Below, piece by piece: positions 8,002-17,439 of a stretch of DNA of 64,000 nucleotides. Position 1 is the stretch's first letter; every line of letters begins with the position of its first letter. This DNA comes from SZUA-430 sp965227535. GTDB taxonomy: Bacteria; Pseudomonadota; Alphaproteobacteria; Micropepsales; Micropepsaceae. The stretch is taken from the NCBI GenBank assembly GCA_965227535.1, contig OZ245761.1, positions 3,906,001 through 3,970,000 of the forward strand, in the 5' to 3' direction. The notes below the pieces were generated by a model. The model was not told where the DNA came from. It saw only the letters and a program-made list of their open reading frames with translations, and did not search any database. The translations under genes were made by a program, and so were the position numbers.

Positions 8002-9078
8002 ATGAGCGATCTTGAATCTCTCGAACGCGAAGCCTTAAGCCGCATCGCAGCCGCCGGCGATGAAGCCGCGCTCGAAGCCGCGCGCGTCGAACTTTTGGGC
8101 AAAAAGGGCTCGATCAGCGACGCGCTGAAAACGCTGGGCGCCATGAGCCCGGACGAACGTAAGACCAAAGGCCCCATCATCAACGGCATGCGCGACCGCG
8201 TGACCGCCGCCCTCGCCGAACGCAAGTCGGCGCTGGGCGACGCCGCGCTCGAAGCAAAACTCAAATCCGAACGCGTCGACGTCACGCTCTCCGTGCGGCC
8301 CGAGATGCAAGGCCGCATCCATCCGGTGACGCAGATCCTGGATGAAGCGACGGCCATCTTCGCCGACATGGGTTTCGCCATCGCCGAAGGCCCGGACATC
8401 GAAACCGACGACTACAACTTCACCAAGCTGAACATCCCGCCGGAACATCCCGCGCGGCAGATGCACGACACGTTCTACATGAAGCCGAAGCCCGACGGCA
8501 CAAGGCACCTTCTGCGCACGCACACGTCGCCGGTGCAGGTCAGAACGATGCTGACGCAAAAGCCGCCGATCCGCATCATTGTGCCCGGCCGCGTCTATCG
8601 CCTCGACAGCGATCAAACGCATACGCCGATGTTCCACCAGATCGAAGGCTTGGTGATCGACGAGAGCTCGCACATGGGCCACCTCAAGTGGATCCTCGAA
8701 GAATTCTGCCGTGCGCTGTTCGAAGTGCCGAAGGTGGAAATGCGCTTCCGCCCATCGCACTTCCCCTTCACCGAACCGTCGGCCGAAGTCGACATCCGCT
8801 GCGACCGCTCGGGCGGTGAGGTCAAACTCGGCCAAGGAAACGACTGGCTGGAGATCCTGGGCTGCGGCATGGTCCACCCGAAAGTCATCGAAATGTGCGG
8901 CCACGATCCGGCGAAGTACCAAGGCTTCGCCTGGGGCATGGGCCTCGACCGCCTGGCAATGCTGAAATACGGCGCCCCCGATCTCCGCGCCTTCTTCGAC
9001 GCCGACCTGCGCTGGCTAAAACACTACGGCTTCGCCGCTCTCGATGTGCCCTCGCTAGCGGGAGGCCTCAGCCGATGA
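8002..9078 (+). CDS. pheS: Phenylalanyl-tRNA synthetase alpha subunit
   Basis: 358 residues. The N-terminal coiled-coil (residues 1-~95) contacts tRNA, and the class II catalytic core follows. Motif 2 region (TPMFHQIEGLVID), the phenylalanine pocket with FRPSHFPFTEPSAEVDI, and motif 3 (WGMGLDRLAMLKYG) are all visible. It forms the alpha2-beta2 enzyme with PheT. Unusually, an ASCH-domain gene overlaps its stop codon by 4 bp and separates it from pheT. Confidence 0.97.
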   Translation: MSDLESLEREALSRIAAAGDEAALEAARVELLGKKGSISDALKTLGAMSPDERKTKGPIINGMRDRVTAALAERKSALGDAALEAKLKSERVDVTLSVRPEMQGRIHPVTQILDEATAIFADMGFAIAEGPDIETDDYNFTKLNIPPEHPARQMHDTFYMKPKPDGTRHLLRTHTSPVQVRTMLTQKPPIRIIVPGRVYRLDSDQTHTPMFHQIEGLVIDESSHMGHLKWILEEFCRALFEVPKVEMRFRPSHFPFTEPSAEVDIRCDRSGGEVKLGQGNDWLEILGCGMVHPKVIEMCGHDPAKYQGFAWGMGLDRLAMLKYGAPDLRAFFDADLRWLKHYGFAALDVPSLAGGLSR

Positions 9079-9503
9079 ACGACGTTCCCGCGCAATACGC
9101 ACATCTGCAACGCTGGGCCTTCGGCGACAACCCGAAGCTCGCCGACGAACTCCTTGCGCTCGTTCTCATCGGCAAAAAGACGGCAAGCTGCTGCTCGCTC
9201 TCGCAGTACGAGGATGAGGCCTGGCCGATCCCGAGGCCCGGCGACCGATGGATCGTACTCGACGGCGCACAGCGTCCGCGCTGCGTCATCGAAACGACGG
9301 AGCTGAAAATTCAACGCTTCGATCAAGTCGACGCGCAGCTCGCGCACGACGAAGGCGAGGGCGACCAAAGCTACGCCTACTGGCGCAACGCGCACGAAGA
9401 TTACTTCACCCGCCAAGGCCGCTTCGCGCCCGACATGATGCTTGTGTGCGAGCGCTTCCGCCTGATCGAGGTGCTGACGCCGGCGAAGGAGACCGTGCAA
9501 TGA
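9075..9503 (+). CDS. ASCH-domain protein between pheS and pheT
   Basis: 142 residues. The ASCH fold (a PUA-like beta-barrel linked to RNA binding or modified-nucleoside hydrolysis) is recognised from WAFGDNPKLADELLALV, the KKTASCCSL segment in place of the usual GxKTAT, and PRPGDRWIVLDG followed by VIETTEL. Its ATG overlaps the pheS stop, and its TGA overlaps the pheT ATG, so all three are translationally coupled. Members such as YqfB hydrolyse N4-acetylcytidine. Whether this one acts on RNA, on nucleosides or on PheRS is not shown by the sequence. Confidence 0.82.
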   Translation: MNDVPAQYAHLQRWAFGDNPKLADELLALVLIGKKTASCCSLSQYEDEAWPIPRPGDRWIVLDGAQRPRCVIETTELKIQRFDQVDAQLAHDEGEGDQSYAYWRNAHEDYFTRQGRFAPDMMLVCERFRLIEVLTPAKETVQ

Positions 9504-11890
9504 AATTCACGCTCTCCTGGCTCGCCGACCACATCGACACGGACGCACCGGTCGACAAAATCGCCGACACGCTCACCGCCATCGGCCTCGAAGTCGAATC
9601 CGTCGAAGACAAGGCAAAAGCCCTCGCGCCCTTCACGGTCGCCTACGTCGTCTCCGCGGAGAAACACCCGAACGCGGACAAACTGCGCGTCTGCATCGTC
9701 GACACCGGCAAAGAAAGGCTGCAAGTCGTCTGCGGCGCCCCCAACGCACGCGCAGGTATGAAAGGCGTCTTCGCGCACGCGGGCGTGACAATCCCCGGCA
9801 CCGGCGTCGAACTGAAGAAGTCGTCGATCCGCGGCGTCGAATCGAACGGCATGCTGTGCTCCGAACGCGAGATGGGCCTCTCACAAGAACACGACGGCAT
9901 CATCGATCTCCCCGCAGACGCGCCAGTCGGCGAGCCCTTCGCGAAATTCATGGGCCTGACCGACCCGGTGATCGAGATCAAACTCACGCCGAACCGTCCG
10001 GATTGCACCGGCGTCCGCGGCGTCGCGCGCGATCTCGCCGCCGCCGGCATCGGCCACTTGAAGCCTGACCAACCCGTGAAGATCACGCCGCGCTTCAACA
10101 ACCCGGTCGCCATCGGCCTGCACTTCGACGAAGCGACGCAGAACGCGTGCCCCGTCTTCGCCGGCCGCCTCGTGCGCGGCGTGAAGAACGGCCCGTCGCC
10201 TGCCTGGTTGCAGCAACGCCTGAAGTCGGTCGGCCTGCGCCCCATCTCGACGCTCGTCGACATCACGAACCTGATGTCGCTCGACCGCGCGCGCCCGCTG
10301 CACGTCTACGACGCCGACAAACTCAGCGGCGAAATCCACGCCCGCCTCGCCAAGAAGGGCGAGAAGCTCGTCGCCCTCGACGGCAAGACTTACGAGCCCG
10401 ACGAAGAAATGTGCGTCATCGCCGACGACAACGGCGTGCTGGGCCTGGGCGGCGTCATGGGCGGCGAAACCACCGGCGTCAGCGAAACGACGACCAACGT
10501 CTTCATCGAAAGCGCCTACTTCGACCCCATCCGCACCGCGCGCACAGGCCGCGAACTCGGTATCGTTTCCGACGCCCGCTATCGCTTCGAACGCGGCGTC
10601 GATCCGGAATACGTCGTGCCGGGCCTGGACCTCGCGACCAAACTGATCGTCGACCTTTGCGGCGGCGAACCCTCGGACGTCACCGTCGCCGGCCGCGTGC
10701 CCGACACCAAGCGCGAGATCACCTTCCACCCCGCGCTCGTCGAAAAACTCTGCGGCGTCAAGATGCACCAAGCCGAAGCGCTGAGCATCCTCGACCGCCT
10801 CGGCTTCCGCACGGTCGTCGGCACGCGCGTGATTGTCCCGTCATGGCGCCCCGACGTCCACGGCCCCGCCGATCTTGTCGAAGAAGTCGTGCGCATCGCA
10901 GGCTTCGACAAAATCCCGTCGACGCCGCTGCCGCGGCCATCCACCGTGCCGCTGCCGGTTCTCACGCCGATGCAAAAGCGCGTGCGGGCCGCCAAGCGAA
11001 CACTCGCCGCGCGCGGGCTCTACGAAGCGATGACGTGGTCGTTCGTCTCAAAAGCGCAAGCCGCACTCTTCGGCGGCGTCCCCGACGCATTGCTCGTCGC
11101 CAATCCGATCTCGTCCGACCTCGACGCGATGCGCCCCAGCGTCCTGCCAGGCCTCCTCGCCGCCGCGCAACGCAACGCCGCGCGCGGTCTCAAAGACCTC
11201 GGCATGTTCGAAGTCGGCCCGCAATTCACCGGCCCCGAACCCGGCGAACAGCTGACGGCCGCAACCGGCATCCGCATCGGCAACGGCCCGCGCACCTGGA
11301 CGAAAGCCGCTTGGACGCCGGACGTCTTCCAAGCGAAAGCCGACGTTCTCGCCGTTCTGGAATCTTGCGGCTTCGCACCGGACAGCGCACAGACAACCAC
11401 CGACGCACCGGCGTGGTACCACCCCGGCCGCTCCGGCGCATTGCGCTTAGGTCCAAAGAACGTGCTCGCGTTCTTCGGTGAACTGCACCCGCGCATCCTC
11501 GCAGCGTTCGATATCACCGGCCCCGTCGCCGCTTTCGAAGTAATGCTGGAAACGCTGCCGACGCCGAAAGCAAAATCGTCGAAGGCGAAACCGAAACTCG
11601 AGCTGTCCGAGTTCCAGGCCGTCGAGCGCGACTTCGCGTTCGTCGTCGACGCCAAAGTCGCCGCCGCCGAAGTCGTCAAAGCGGCGATGTCCGTCGACCG
11701 GGTCCTCGTCGAAAGCGTCAACGTCTTCGACATCTACGAAGGGCAGGGCGTCGACCCCGGCAAGAAGTCGCTGGCCATCACCGTGCGTCTCCAACCTCGC
11801 GCGGGCACGATGGCCGAAGCCGAAATCGAAACGGTGTCGAGCAAGATCGTCGGAGCGGTAGCGAAAGCGACGGGCGGCAAGCTACGGTAA
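9500..11890 (+). CDS. pheT: Phenylalanyl-tRNA synthetase beta subunit
   Basis: 796 residues, full length. Domains in order: MKFTLSWLADHID start, tRNA-binding EMAP-II-like domain (~40-150), the B3/B4 editing domain with the VDITNLM segment, B5 domain (~400-475), the catalytic-like core, and a C-terminal FDX-ACB anticodon-binding domain ending near AEIETVSSKIVGAV. It overlaps the ASCH gene by 4 bp. With PheS it charges tRNA-Phe. The gene is unbroken. Confidence 0.97.
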   Translation: MKFTLSWLADHIDTDAPVDKIADTLTAIGLEVESVEDKAKALAPFTVAYVVSAEKHPNADKLRVCIVDTGKERLQVVCGAPNARAGMKGVFAHAGVTIPGTGVELKKSSIRGVESNGMLCSEREMGLSQEHDGIIDLPADAPVGEPFAKFMGLTDPVIEIKLTPNRPDCTGVRGVARDLAAAGIGHLKPDQPVKITPRFNNPVAIGLHFDEATQNACPVFAGRLVRGVKNGPSPAWLQQRLKSVGLRPISTLVDITNLMSLDRARPLHVYDADKLSGEIHARLAKKGEKLVALDGKTYEPDEEMCVIADDNGVLGLGGVMGGETTGVSETTTNVFIESAYFDPIRTARTGRELGIVSDARYRFERGVDPEYVVPGLDLATKLIVDLCGGEPSDVTVAGRVPDTKREITFHPALVEKLCGVKMHQAEALSILDRLGFRTVVGTRVIVPSWRPDVHGPADLVEEVVRIAGFDKIPSTPLPRPSTVPLPVLTPMQKRVRAAKRTLAARGLYEAMTWSFVSKAQAALFGGVPDALLVANPISSDLDAMRPSVLPGLLAAAQRNAARGLKDLGMFEVGPQFTGPEPGEQLTAATGIRIGNGPRTWTKAAWTPDVFQAKADVLAVLESCGFAPDSAQTTTDAPAWYHPGRSGALRLGPKNVLAFFGELHPRILAAFDITGPVAAFEVMLETLPTPKAKSSKAKPKLELSEFQAVERDFAFVVDAKVAAAEVVKAAMSVDRVLVESVNVFDIYEGQGVDPGKKSLAITVRLQPRAGTMAEAEIETVSSKIVGAVAKATGGKLR

Positions 11891-11894
11891 GCCG

Positions 11895-12629
11895 ATGACC
11901 GCACCCGCGACGTTCGAGTGCACCTTCCGCCACGTGGCGTTCGTGCTCACGTCGCTGTGCGTCTTGCTGTTGGCGATGTTCGCCAGCATCTACGGCGCCT
12001 TCGCCTTCTTCGAAGACGGCAACACCAGCCTGGAGGTCTTCCTCTACTCAGTCGGCACGATCGTCGTCCTCATCATCCTGGCCGCCGTCGCAGGCTACGC
12101 AACGCACCGCTGGACGATTGAGGCAACCGGCGTGCGCGTCGAGGAACAGCCGAAGGTCCCGTTCATCGGCATCACGCGCAAACGCACGATCGCCTTCGCC
12201 GACATCGCGGCCCTGCGGCACGTCGAAAGCGGCTTCGACATCGTGATCGAGATCGTCACCCGCGACGGCAACGCCTACCGCGTGATGGCCCAACGCGAAG
12301 GCGTGCCGGCTCTGCAAGCCTTCGCCGCACAAATCGCAACCGCCGCCGAGAGCGTCGGCCACAAACCGCTGCCCATGACGGAAGGTTTGAGCTTCTGGAA
12401 CAGACCGGCAGGCTTCGTAGTCCTCGCCGTCATGCTGCTGTTCACGCTCCTCTTCGCCTTCGCGACAGGCTGGGCCCTCCTCGACGGCGGCCTTGCCCAA
12501 TCGCGTAGCGCCTTCTACGCCGTCGTGACGCTCGGCCTTCCGTTCGGCGTTATCTATCTGATCTACAAATCACTCACGCGACGCTGGCGAGTACTGAAGC
12601 TGCTGGCGAAGAGCCAGACAGCCGCGTGA
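11895..12629 (+). CDS. Membrane protein with central soluble domain, unknown function
   Basis: 244 residues. Two hydrophobic segments at ~13-37 and ~48-68, a soluble stretch at ~70-150 resembling a bacterial PH-like domain (WTIEATGVRVEEQP, then a beta-rich run), and two more hydrophobic segments at ~172-195 and ~205-225. It starts 4 bp after pheT, so it may ride on the phe operon. No catalytic motif is seen. Confidence 0.68.
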   Translation: MTAPATFECTFRHVAFVLTSLCVLLLAMFASIYGAFAFFEDGNTSLEVFLYSVGTIVVLIILAAVAGYATHRWTIEATGVRVEEQPKVPFIGITRKRTIAFADIAALRHVESGFDIVIEIVTRDGNAYRVMAQREGVPALQAFAAQIATAAESVGHKPLPMTEGLSFWNRPAGFVVLAVMLLFTLLFAFATGWALLDGGLAQSRSAFYAVVTLGLPFGVIYLIYKSLTRRWRVLKLLAKSQTAA

Positions 12630-12640
12630 TCCGGCGTCTC

Positions 12641-13000
12641 TTACGCCTTTGCGCCTACGACTTTTCGAACGTTGTCGAGCAACGTTGCGAGGTGAATGGG
12701 CTTCGGTATTGATTCGTCCGCCCCCAATTCGCGCGCCAGCGCCAGGTATTCGGCCCGCCCGCTGATAGCCAGGATGCCCACCTTTGGAAACCGGGTCTTT
12801 AGTTCGAGGATCGTCGAGAGCCCTTCCTTTTCGGGCATGATGAGATCGACAATGACGACCTCGCAGGGATGATGCTCAAGCAGCCTCAGGCCCTCCAGAC
12901 CGTTGGACGCCTCGACCACCTTGAAACCGCCGGACTCCAACTGACTACGCAGCGTACGGCGTACGTCATGATCGTCATCGATGAGACAAATTTGCGTCAT
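12641..13000 (-). CDS. Single-domain response regulator (receiver only)
   Basis: 119 residues from the ATG at 13000, which leads straight into ICLIDDDHDVRRTLRSQL. The receiver-domain set is complete: acidic pair DDD near residue 6-8, phospho-acceptor Asp in VVIVDLIMPEKEG (~51), switch Ser in ILAISGRA, and Lys in IPKPIHLATLL. There is no output domain, so it works as a CheY- or DivK-like relay or phosphate sink. No histidine kinase is nearby. Confidence 0.9.
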   Translation of the reverse strand: MTQICLIDDDHDVRRTLRSQLESGGFKVVEASNGLEGLRLLEHHPCEVVIVDLIMPEKEGLSTILELKTRFPKVGILAISGRAEYLALARELGADESIPKPIHLATLLDNVRKVVGAKA

Positions 13001-13143
13001 TCGACACGATCTCCTGCAGCCCAAAGCCACCAACGAATTCTGCAGCGAGCCTACAGGAGGGAGTCTCTAGATTTTGCCAATCGACAGTTATCGACTTGGG
13101 TCACCAACGTGGAACAACCCGCCGCGCGCATGCGGTCGAGGCC

Positions 13144-13177
13144 GAAAAAAAAATCCCCCCGATTTCGCGGGGGGATT
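13144..13177 (-). terminator. Intrinsic terminator of the outer-membrane protein gene
   Basis: Read leftward, AATCCCCCC and GGGGGGATT form a 9-bp stem around an 8-nt loop and are followed by a run of about nine T. It lies 28 bp beyond the stop codon of the gene at 13205. Confidence 0.93.
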
Positions 13178-13204
13178 CCTCATGCGTGAGAGTAAGTCTC
13201 GGAA

Positions 13205-15142
13205 CTACTGCAGCCCTTGCCAGCGCCAGGAATAGCCGACGGTGACGGTGATCGTGTCGTCGTAGCCGACCACCGCGCACGGTCCGTCGATCACGCCCGT
13301 GCACGTATCGCCGTTGAACGCGGTTTCGTCGCCAAAGCTCGTGTAGAGCGTCTCGAACTTGATGCTCGACCGGTCGGACATCGCCTTCTCGATGCCGAGA
13401 CCGGCGGTCCAGCCGAAGCGCGAGCTGTCGAAGACGAAGCTGTCCGAGTTGGGCGCCGGCAGAAACTCGTAGGCGAGATCTGCGTCGGCATAGGCAATAC
13501 CGCCGGTCGCATAGAACAGAGCGTCGCCGGTCGCCACGCCCGCACGCCCGCGCACCGAGCCCATCCAGTTCAGCGAGGATGAGACGTTGAGCGCGCCCGC
13601 GCCCACTGGCGACGTGTCGCTTTCGTCGTTCGAGTAGAACGCGAAGTCGGCCAGCACGCCATAGACGAACGAGTCGCTCTGCCAGTCGTGGCCAAGATGC
13701 GCACCCGCGCCTGCGCCGAAGCTGGGCACGTCGTAGTCGCCATCCTGGCCGACGCGGTCGCGGCCCCAAATCACGCCGTGGTGATAGGCGAACTTCCCGT
13801 CGACACCTGCGTAGAGGCCGGCCCAATTCGCCGGCGCCAACGCGCCCGTACCCATCGTGCGCGCGCCGCCGAAATAGTAGTTGACGCCCGCCGTCACCGC
13901 GACGTCTTGCGCCGCGCCGCGGAAGCGGTCGGTATTGGTGGGCGAGGAATCCGTGTCGCCGCCGAAGGCGGAGTAGGTCGCCTCGACCCGGCCCGTAAGA
14001 ACCGGCGTCAGCGCCTGCTCAAGACCCGTGCCGACGACGAAGCCCGAATGGGTGCCGCTGATATCCCAGAAGTCGCCGTCGCTCTCGCGCAACAGGTCGT
14101 AGTCGGCGATTGCGTACCCGGCGAGCAGATACATCAGCGTGTTGTCAGCCGCGGCGCCTGCCTTGAACTTCACATTGCCGCCCCAGTTGAATGCGCTGGT
14201 GTTGAAGGGTTCGCTGCCTTGCACGTTCGTGGCGTCGTCGCCGCCGAAGAAGTTGAAGCTACCTTCGACGCCGTAGACGAGGCCGTTCGTTTGCCGGTTG
14301 AAGCCGCCCTGAATGCCGCCGGTCATGCTGTTGGACAACAGGTCGTAGGTCGATCCGAAGTCTTCGGAATCGACGTCGGTGAGCTGCACCGTCGCCATAT
14401 GTCCGCCAAGGCTCAAGCCCGCGAAGGGGCCGGAGAAGTCGAATGGTTGTCCTTGCACATACTGCCCGCTGCGGCCCTGTGCACCGAAGGCGTAGTTCAC
14501 GCCGGCTTTCAGTTCGAACACCGTATCGTCGATGTCGAACGCGTAACCGTCGAGGTTGAGCGGCGACCGATCCTGGAAGAAGCGCAGCGCTTGTGCCTCC
14601 GCCCGCACCGACCAATTGCCGCCAACAGCGCGCTCGACGCCGAAACCGCCGGCCAGGCCCCACTTCATGTCCCCGAGATCAGGCCACGTGTCGTCGATAA
14701 GGTCGTCGAGTTCGGTCCACGAGCGGTCGAAGTCGCCGGCCGCAACGCCCAACGTGTGATAGATGAACGTATCGCCCAAGGCGAAGCCGGCGCGCGGACG
14801 CAACGTCGCAAGCCAGTTCACTTCGTTGGGGACGACGTCTTGGTTGGCATAGAGGTCGGTCTTGTCGATGCTGGTGCCCGAGAAGTCGAGTTCGATGCCC
14901 CAGGCGAAGTTCTTGTCTTGCCAATTGTGCCCGCCCTGAACGCCGTAAACCGCGCCGTCGGGACGAAATTTCATCGTCGATCCGTACCAATCGTCGTCGA
15001 AGTCCTCATACCGCGACCGGTCCTCGCCCCAACCGGCAGAGACGCCGACGTAGTAGCCCTCCCACTGGCCGGCGGCCGCAGCCGGAAACGCCGCTGCAGC
15101 GGTCGCGATCAAGCTGACGCCCATCAATAGTGTCTTCTTCAT
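13205..15142 (-). CDS. Outer-membrane protein with three tandem beta-barrel modules
   Basis: 645 residues from the ATG at 15142 (MKKTLLMGVSLIATAAAAF signal peptide, cleavage after ~24). Three similar modules of about 195-205 residues follow: ~26-221, ~236-427 and ~439-645. Each opens with a W/F-x-G-x-Y/F-A/V-G-x-x-x-G strand (WEGYYVGVSAGWG, FSGPFAGLSLGGH, WAGLYAGVDGKF) and closes with a barrel-end strand (KAGVNYAFG, TAGVNYYFGG, TVGYSWRWQ). One module alone matches the size and strand pattern of Omp25/Omp31-type 8-stranded porin-family barrels. The chain could therefore form three small barrels or one ~24-strand barrel. A terminator follows it. The cargo or role is unknown. Confidence 0.85.
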   Translation of the reverse strand: MKKTLLMGVSLIATAAAAFPAAAAGQWEGYYVGVSAGWGEDRSRYEDFDDDWYGSTMKFRPDGAVYGVQGGHNWQDKNFAWGIELDFSGTSIDKTDLYANQDVVPNEVNWLATLRPRAGFALGDTFIYHTLGVAAGDFDRSWTELDDLIDDTWPDLGDMKWGLAGGFGVERAVGGNWSVRAEAQALRFFQDRSPLNLDGYAFDIDDTVFELKAGVNYAFGAQGRSGQYVQGQPFDFSGPFAGLSLGGHMATVQLTDVDSEDFGSTYDLLSNSMTGGIQGGFNRQTNGLVYGVEGSFNFFGGDDATNVQGSEPFNTSAFNWGGNVKFKAGAAADNTLMYLLAGYAIADYDLLRESDGDFWDISGTHSGFVVGTGLEQALTPVLTGRVEATYSAFGGDTDSSPTNTDRFRGAAQDVAVTAGVNYYFGGARTMGTGALAPANWAGLYAGVDGKFAYHHGVIWGRDRVGQDGDYDVPSFGAGAGAHLGHDWQSDSFVYGVLADFAFYSNDESDTSPVGAGALNVSSSLNWMGSVRGRAGVATGDALFYATGGIAYADADLAYEFLPAPNSDSFVFDSSRFGWTAGLGIEKAMSDRSSIKFETLYTSFGDETAFNGDTCTGVIDGPCAVVGYDDTITVTVGYSWRWQGLQ

Positions 15143-15337
15143 TGAACGAACTTCCCCTCTGCCTGTGGTTACGAAGTCGTGAATCACAGCGCCGACCTTG
15201 CCGCCCGTGCCTCAACGAATCATTTCGGGAACCCAACCCTAGGGTCGCGCCGCCTCGTCGTGCCGCGCGCAAGTTCCACGCGGTTCCATTTGGGCTAGCG
15301 CTGTGCTTTCACACGCACACAGTTGGCGTCGATCGCG

Positions 15338-16399
15338 CTAAATACGAGCCGTTGCGTCGCGAAAAGCTCGCTGCTGCCGCCAGCGGTCGACGGGATGATC
15401 CACGAGGATGAGAAGCGCCGTCGAAAGCGCAAGCGCCCCGCCGATCGCAATCCACATCGCAAACGGCGGCTCGAAGGTGAGAACGAGACCGATCACGACG
15501 AGGTGGCAGAGATAGAGCGGATAACTCAAATCGCCGATCCAGCGATCGAGCGCAAGGTCCTTGAACGCGTGGAACAAGAAGGGTGCGACAATGGTGATAG
15601 CGGCGAAGACGACCCACTTCTGCGTCGGCCCCGGCACGCCGCTAAGCGGCAGCGCAATCACCATCGCGAGCACGGCCGCGTTCAGGATCCAGCCGAACAC
15701 CTTCGGCAGCCGCGCGACGAACGGCAACGCGCGGTGTGCCAGCATCCCCAGCACGAAGAGATAGAGCACGGTGGGAAAGAACCTTCCTGCCCAAAGCCCG
15801 TAGTCGACAGGAAGCGCCGCGCCGCCGAACCGCAACGCCAGACTCAAGCACGCGACGCCCAACAGCGCGCGCCAACTCCACCGCGCAAGAAACGGCGCCA
15901 GCGCGTAGAACATCAACTCCATCGACAGGCTCCACGCCTGCGGGATCAGCAGCGCCTGCCACGCAAGCGTCGTGGTCTCGTTGGGAAGCTTGCCCGAAGG
16001 ATCGAACGCCAGCGAACCATCAGGCCCGATCGTGACCCAGAACAGCATCTCTTGGCCGACGATCGAGATATTCTCGAACGCCATGATGAGCGCCGTGGTG
16101 GGGTTCGCAAATGCCGTCGCGAAAATCTCCGGCGACCCGGTGGCGCTCGCGTTTAAGCCCCACAGCGCAACGGCCGCAATCGCCATCATCACGAAGTAAG
16201 TCGGCATCAACCGCAGCAGGCGGTTCGAATAGAAAAGGCTGACGCGCTTGTACTTTCCCTCAAGAACGAGGGCCATATAGAAGCCCGAGACGATGTAGAA
16301 CGCCTGCACGGCCGTCGCCGCATGGATGAATTGATAAGACGCGATCGGCAAATGCCCCAACAGCACCGCCATCGCCAGCGCCACGCGCAGCAAGCCCAT
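15338..16399 (-). CDS. Acyltransferase 3 family membrane protein
   Basis: 353 residues from the ATG at 16399, preceded by GGGG at good spacing. An upstream ATG at 16435 has no such site. About ten hydrophobic helices. The family marks are the His of AVLLGHLPI near residue 16, the early Arg-rich loop FYSNRLLRLMPTYF, and the late WIGDLSYPLYLCHL segment. These enzymes transfer acyl groups to surface sugars or lipids (OafA-like). The region upstream of the conserved helix 4 carries an unusually long polar loop (GPDGSLAFDPSGKLPNETTT). No sugar cluster is nearby. Confidence 0.86.
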   Translation of the reverse strand: MGLLRVALAMAVLLGHLPIASYQFIHAATAVQAFYIVSGFYMALVLEGKYKRVSLFYSNRLLRLMPTYFVMMAIAAVALWGLNASATGSPEIFATAFANPTTALIMAFENISIVGQEMLFWVTIGPDGSLAFDPSGKLPNETTTLAWQALLIPQAWSLSMELMFYALAPFLARWSWRALLGVACLSLALRFGGAALPVDYGLWAGRFFPTVLYLFVLGMLAHRALPFVARLPKVFGWILNAAVLAMVIALPLSGVPGPTQKWVVFAAITIVAPFLFHAFKDLALDRWIGDLSYPLYLCHLVVIGLVLTFEPPFAMWIAIGGALALSTALLILVDHPVDRWRQQRAFRDATARI

Positions 16400-16507
16400 A
16401 CATGTCCCCGCAATGCCGATCCGGCCAAGCGGCATCGACTGTCGCGCCGGCGTAAGGCCTTGTCACGGCCCGGCGGGAACACATTCAGGTGTGGTCAATT
16501 CAGCCAG

Positions 16508-17308
16508 TTATCGCTTCACGCCATAGGCGGCGTATGTGCGCACGATCTCCGGGTCGAGCTTCACGGCGTTCTGGATGTCCGCGTGACCGGTCGAATTCAT
16601 CTGCTGCAGCTTTAGGACACCGCGCATGTAGAGCGCACCCGGCGCATCAGGTTTGTATTCCAAGACGCTCTCATACTCCGCCAGTGCATCATGCGACCGC
16701 CCCAGCAGGAAGTAGACGAACGCACGGCTGTCGCGGGCACTCGCGTTGTCGTGTCTAAGTTCGACGGCGAGATCGCAGTCCGTCAGCGCCAGCTCAAGAT
16801 CGCGCCGCCACAACGCGCGCGCCCAGCACCGGTTGTTGAGCGCCGCCGACCAATTGGGCTTCATCTCCAACGCCTCGTCGAAATCGGCGACCGCCCTTCG
16901 GTAGTTCGGTGCCCGGGTTTTCAGGTACGAATGACCGCGGTTGAAATAGTCGTGCGCATCGGGCCGCAGGTCCAACGCGCGATCGTAGTCGTCGATCGCA
17001 TCGTCATGCCGCCCCTTCGCCGCCAGAGCCAGCCCGCGCCCGCTTAGCGCATCCGCATAGCCGGGATCCATCTTGATCGCCGTGGAGAAATCGCCGATCG
17101 CCCGGTCGTAGTCGCTCAAGGCAAGATAGGCGCGGCCGCGATGCATATAAACGTTCGGCTGCCGATAGCCGGACCGGATCATAGCCGAGCAAGCATCGGC
17201 CTTCGCTTCGGGCCGGGCTCTATCGTTTTCCATGCACGTGTCGCGCGGCTCGCTGGCCCAAGCGGGCGCAACAACAAGCAGAGCCATAGCCACCAAGAAA
17301 AGCTTCAT
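16508..17308 (-). CDS. Periplasmic TPR-repeat protein
   Basis: 266 residues from the ATG at 17308, with a signal peptide MKLFLVAMALLVVAPAWA. After a short Cys-containing region (DTCMEND, ADACSAM) come about six TPR units, each with the A-x-x-G/N-R-G and Y/H-D-A/R-A pattern, for example YMHRGRAYLALSDYDRAIGD. TPR arrays bind other proteins. The partner cannot be told from context. Confidence 0.86.
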   Translation of the reverse strand: MKLFLVAMALLVVAPAWASEPRDTCMENDRARPEAKADACSAMIRSGYRQPNVYMHRGRAYLALSDYDRAIGDFSTAIKMDPGYADALSGRGLALAAKGRHDDAIDDYDRALDLRPDAHDYFNRGHSYLKTRAPNYRRAVADFDEALEMKPNWSAALNNRCWARALWRRDLELALTDCDLAVELRHDNASARDSRAFVYFLLGRSHDALAEYESVLEYKPDAPGALYMRGVLKLQQMNSTGHADIQNAVKLDPEIVRTYAAYGVKR

Positions 17309-17439
17309 CACGCATTCTCCCCGCGCGCTGAAACAGTGAAAGCGAACCAATCATGCGCCGAAACGCGGCCAAGGCACAAACCGAATTGAGCCGCCGAATT
17401 CGCCTCTCGCGTGCACGCCGGACGCGGCGTTAGTCAAGG

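Noticed and set aside
13688..15130. 480-codon plus-strand open frame opposite the triple-barrel protein
   Set aside because: Shadow of a GC-rich gene. The minus strand has a signal peptide, barrel repeats and a terminator.
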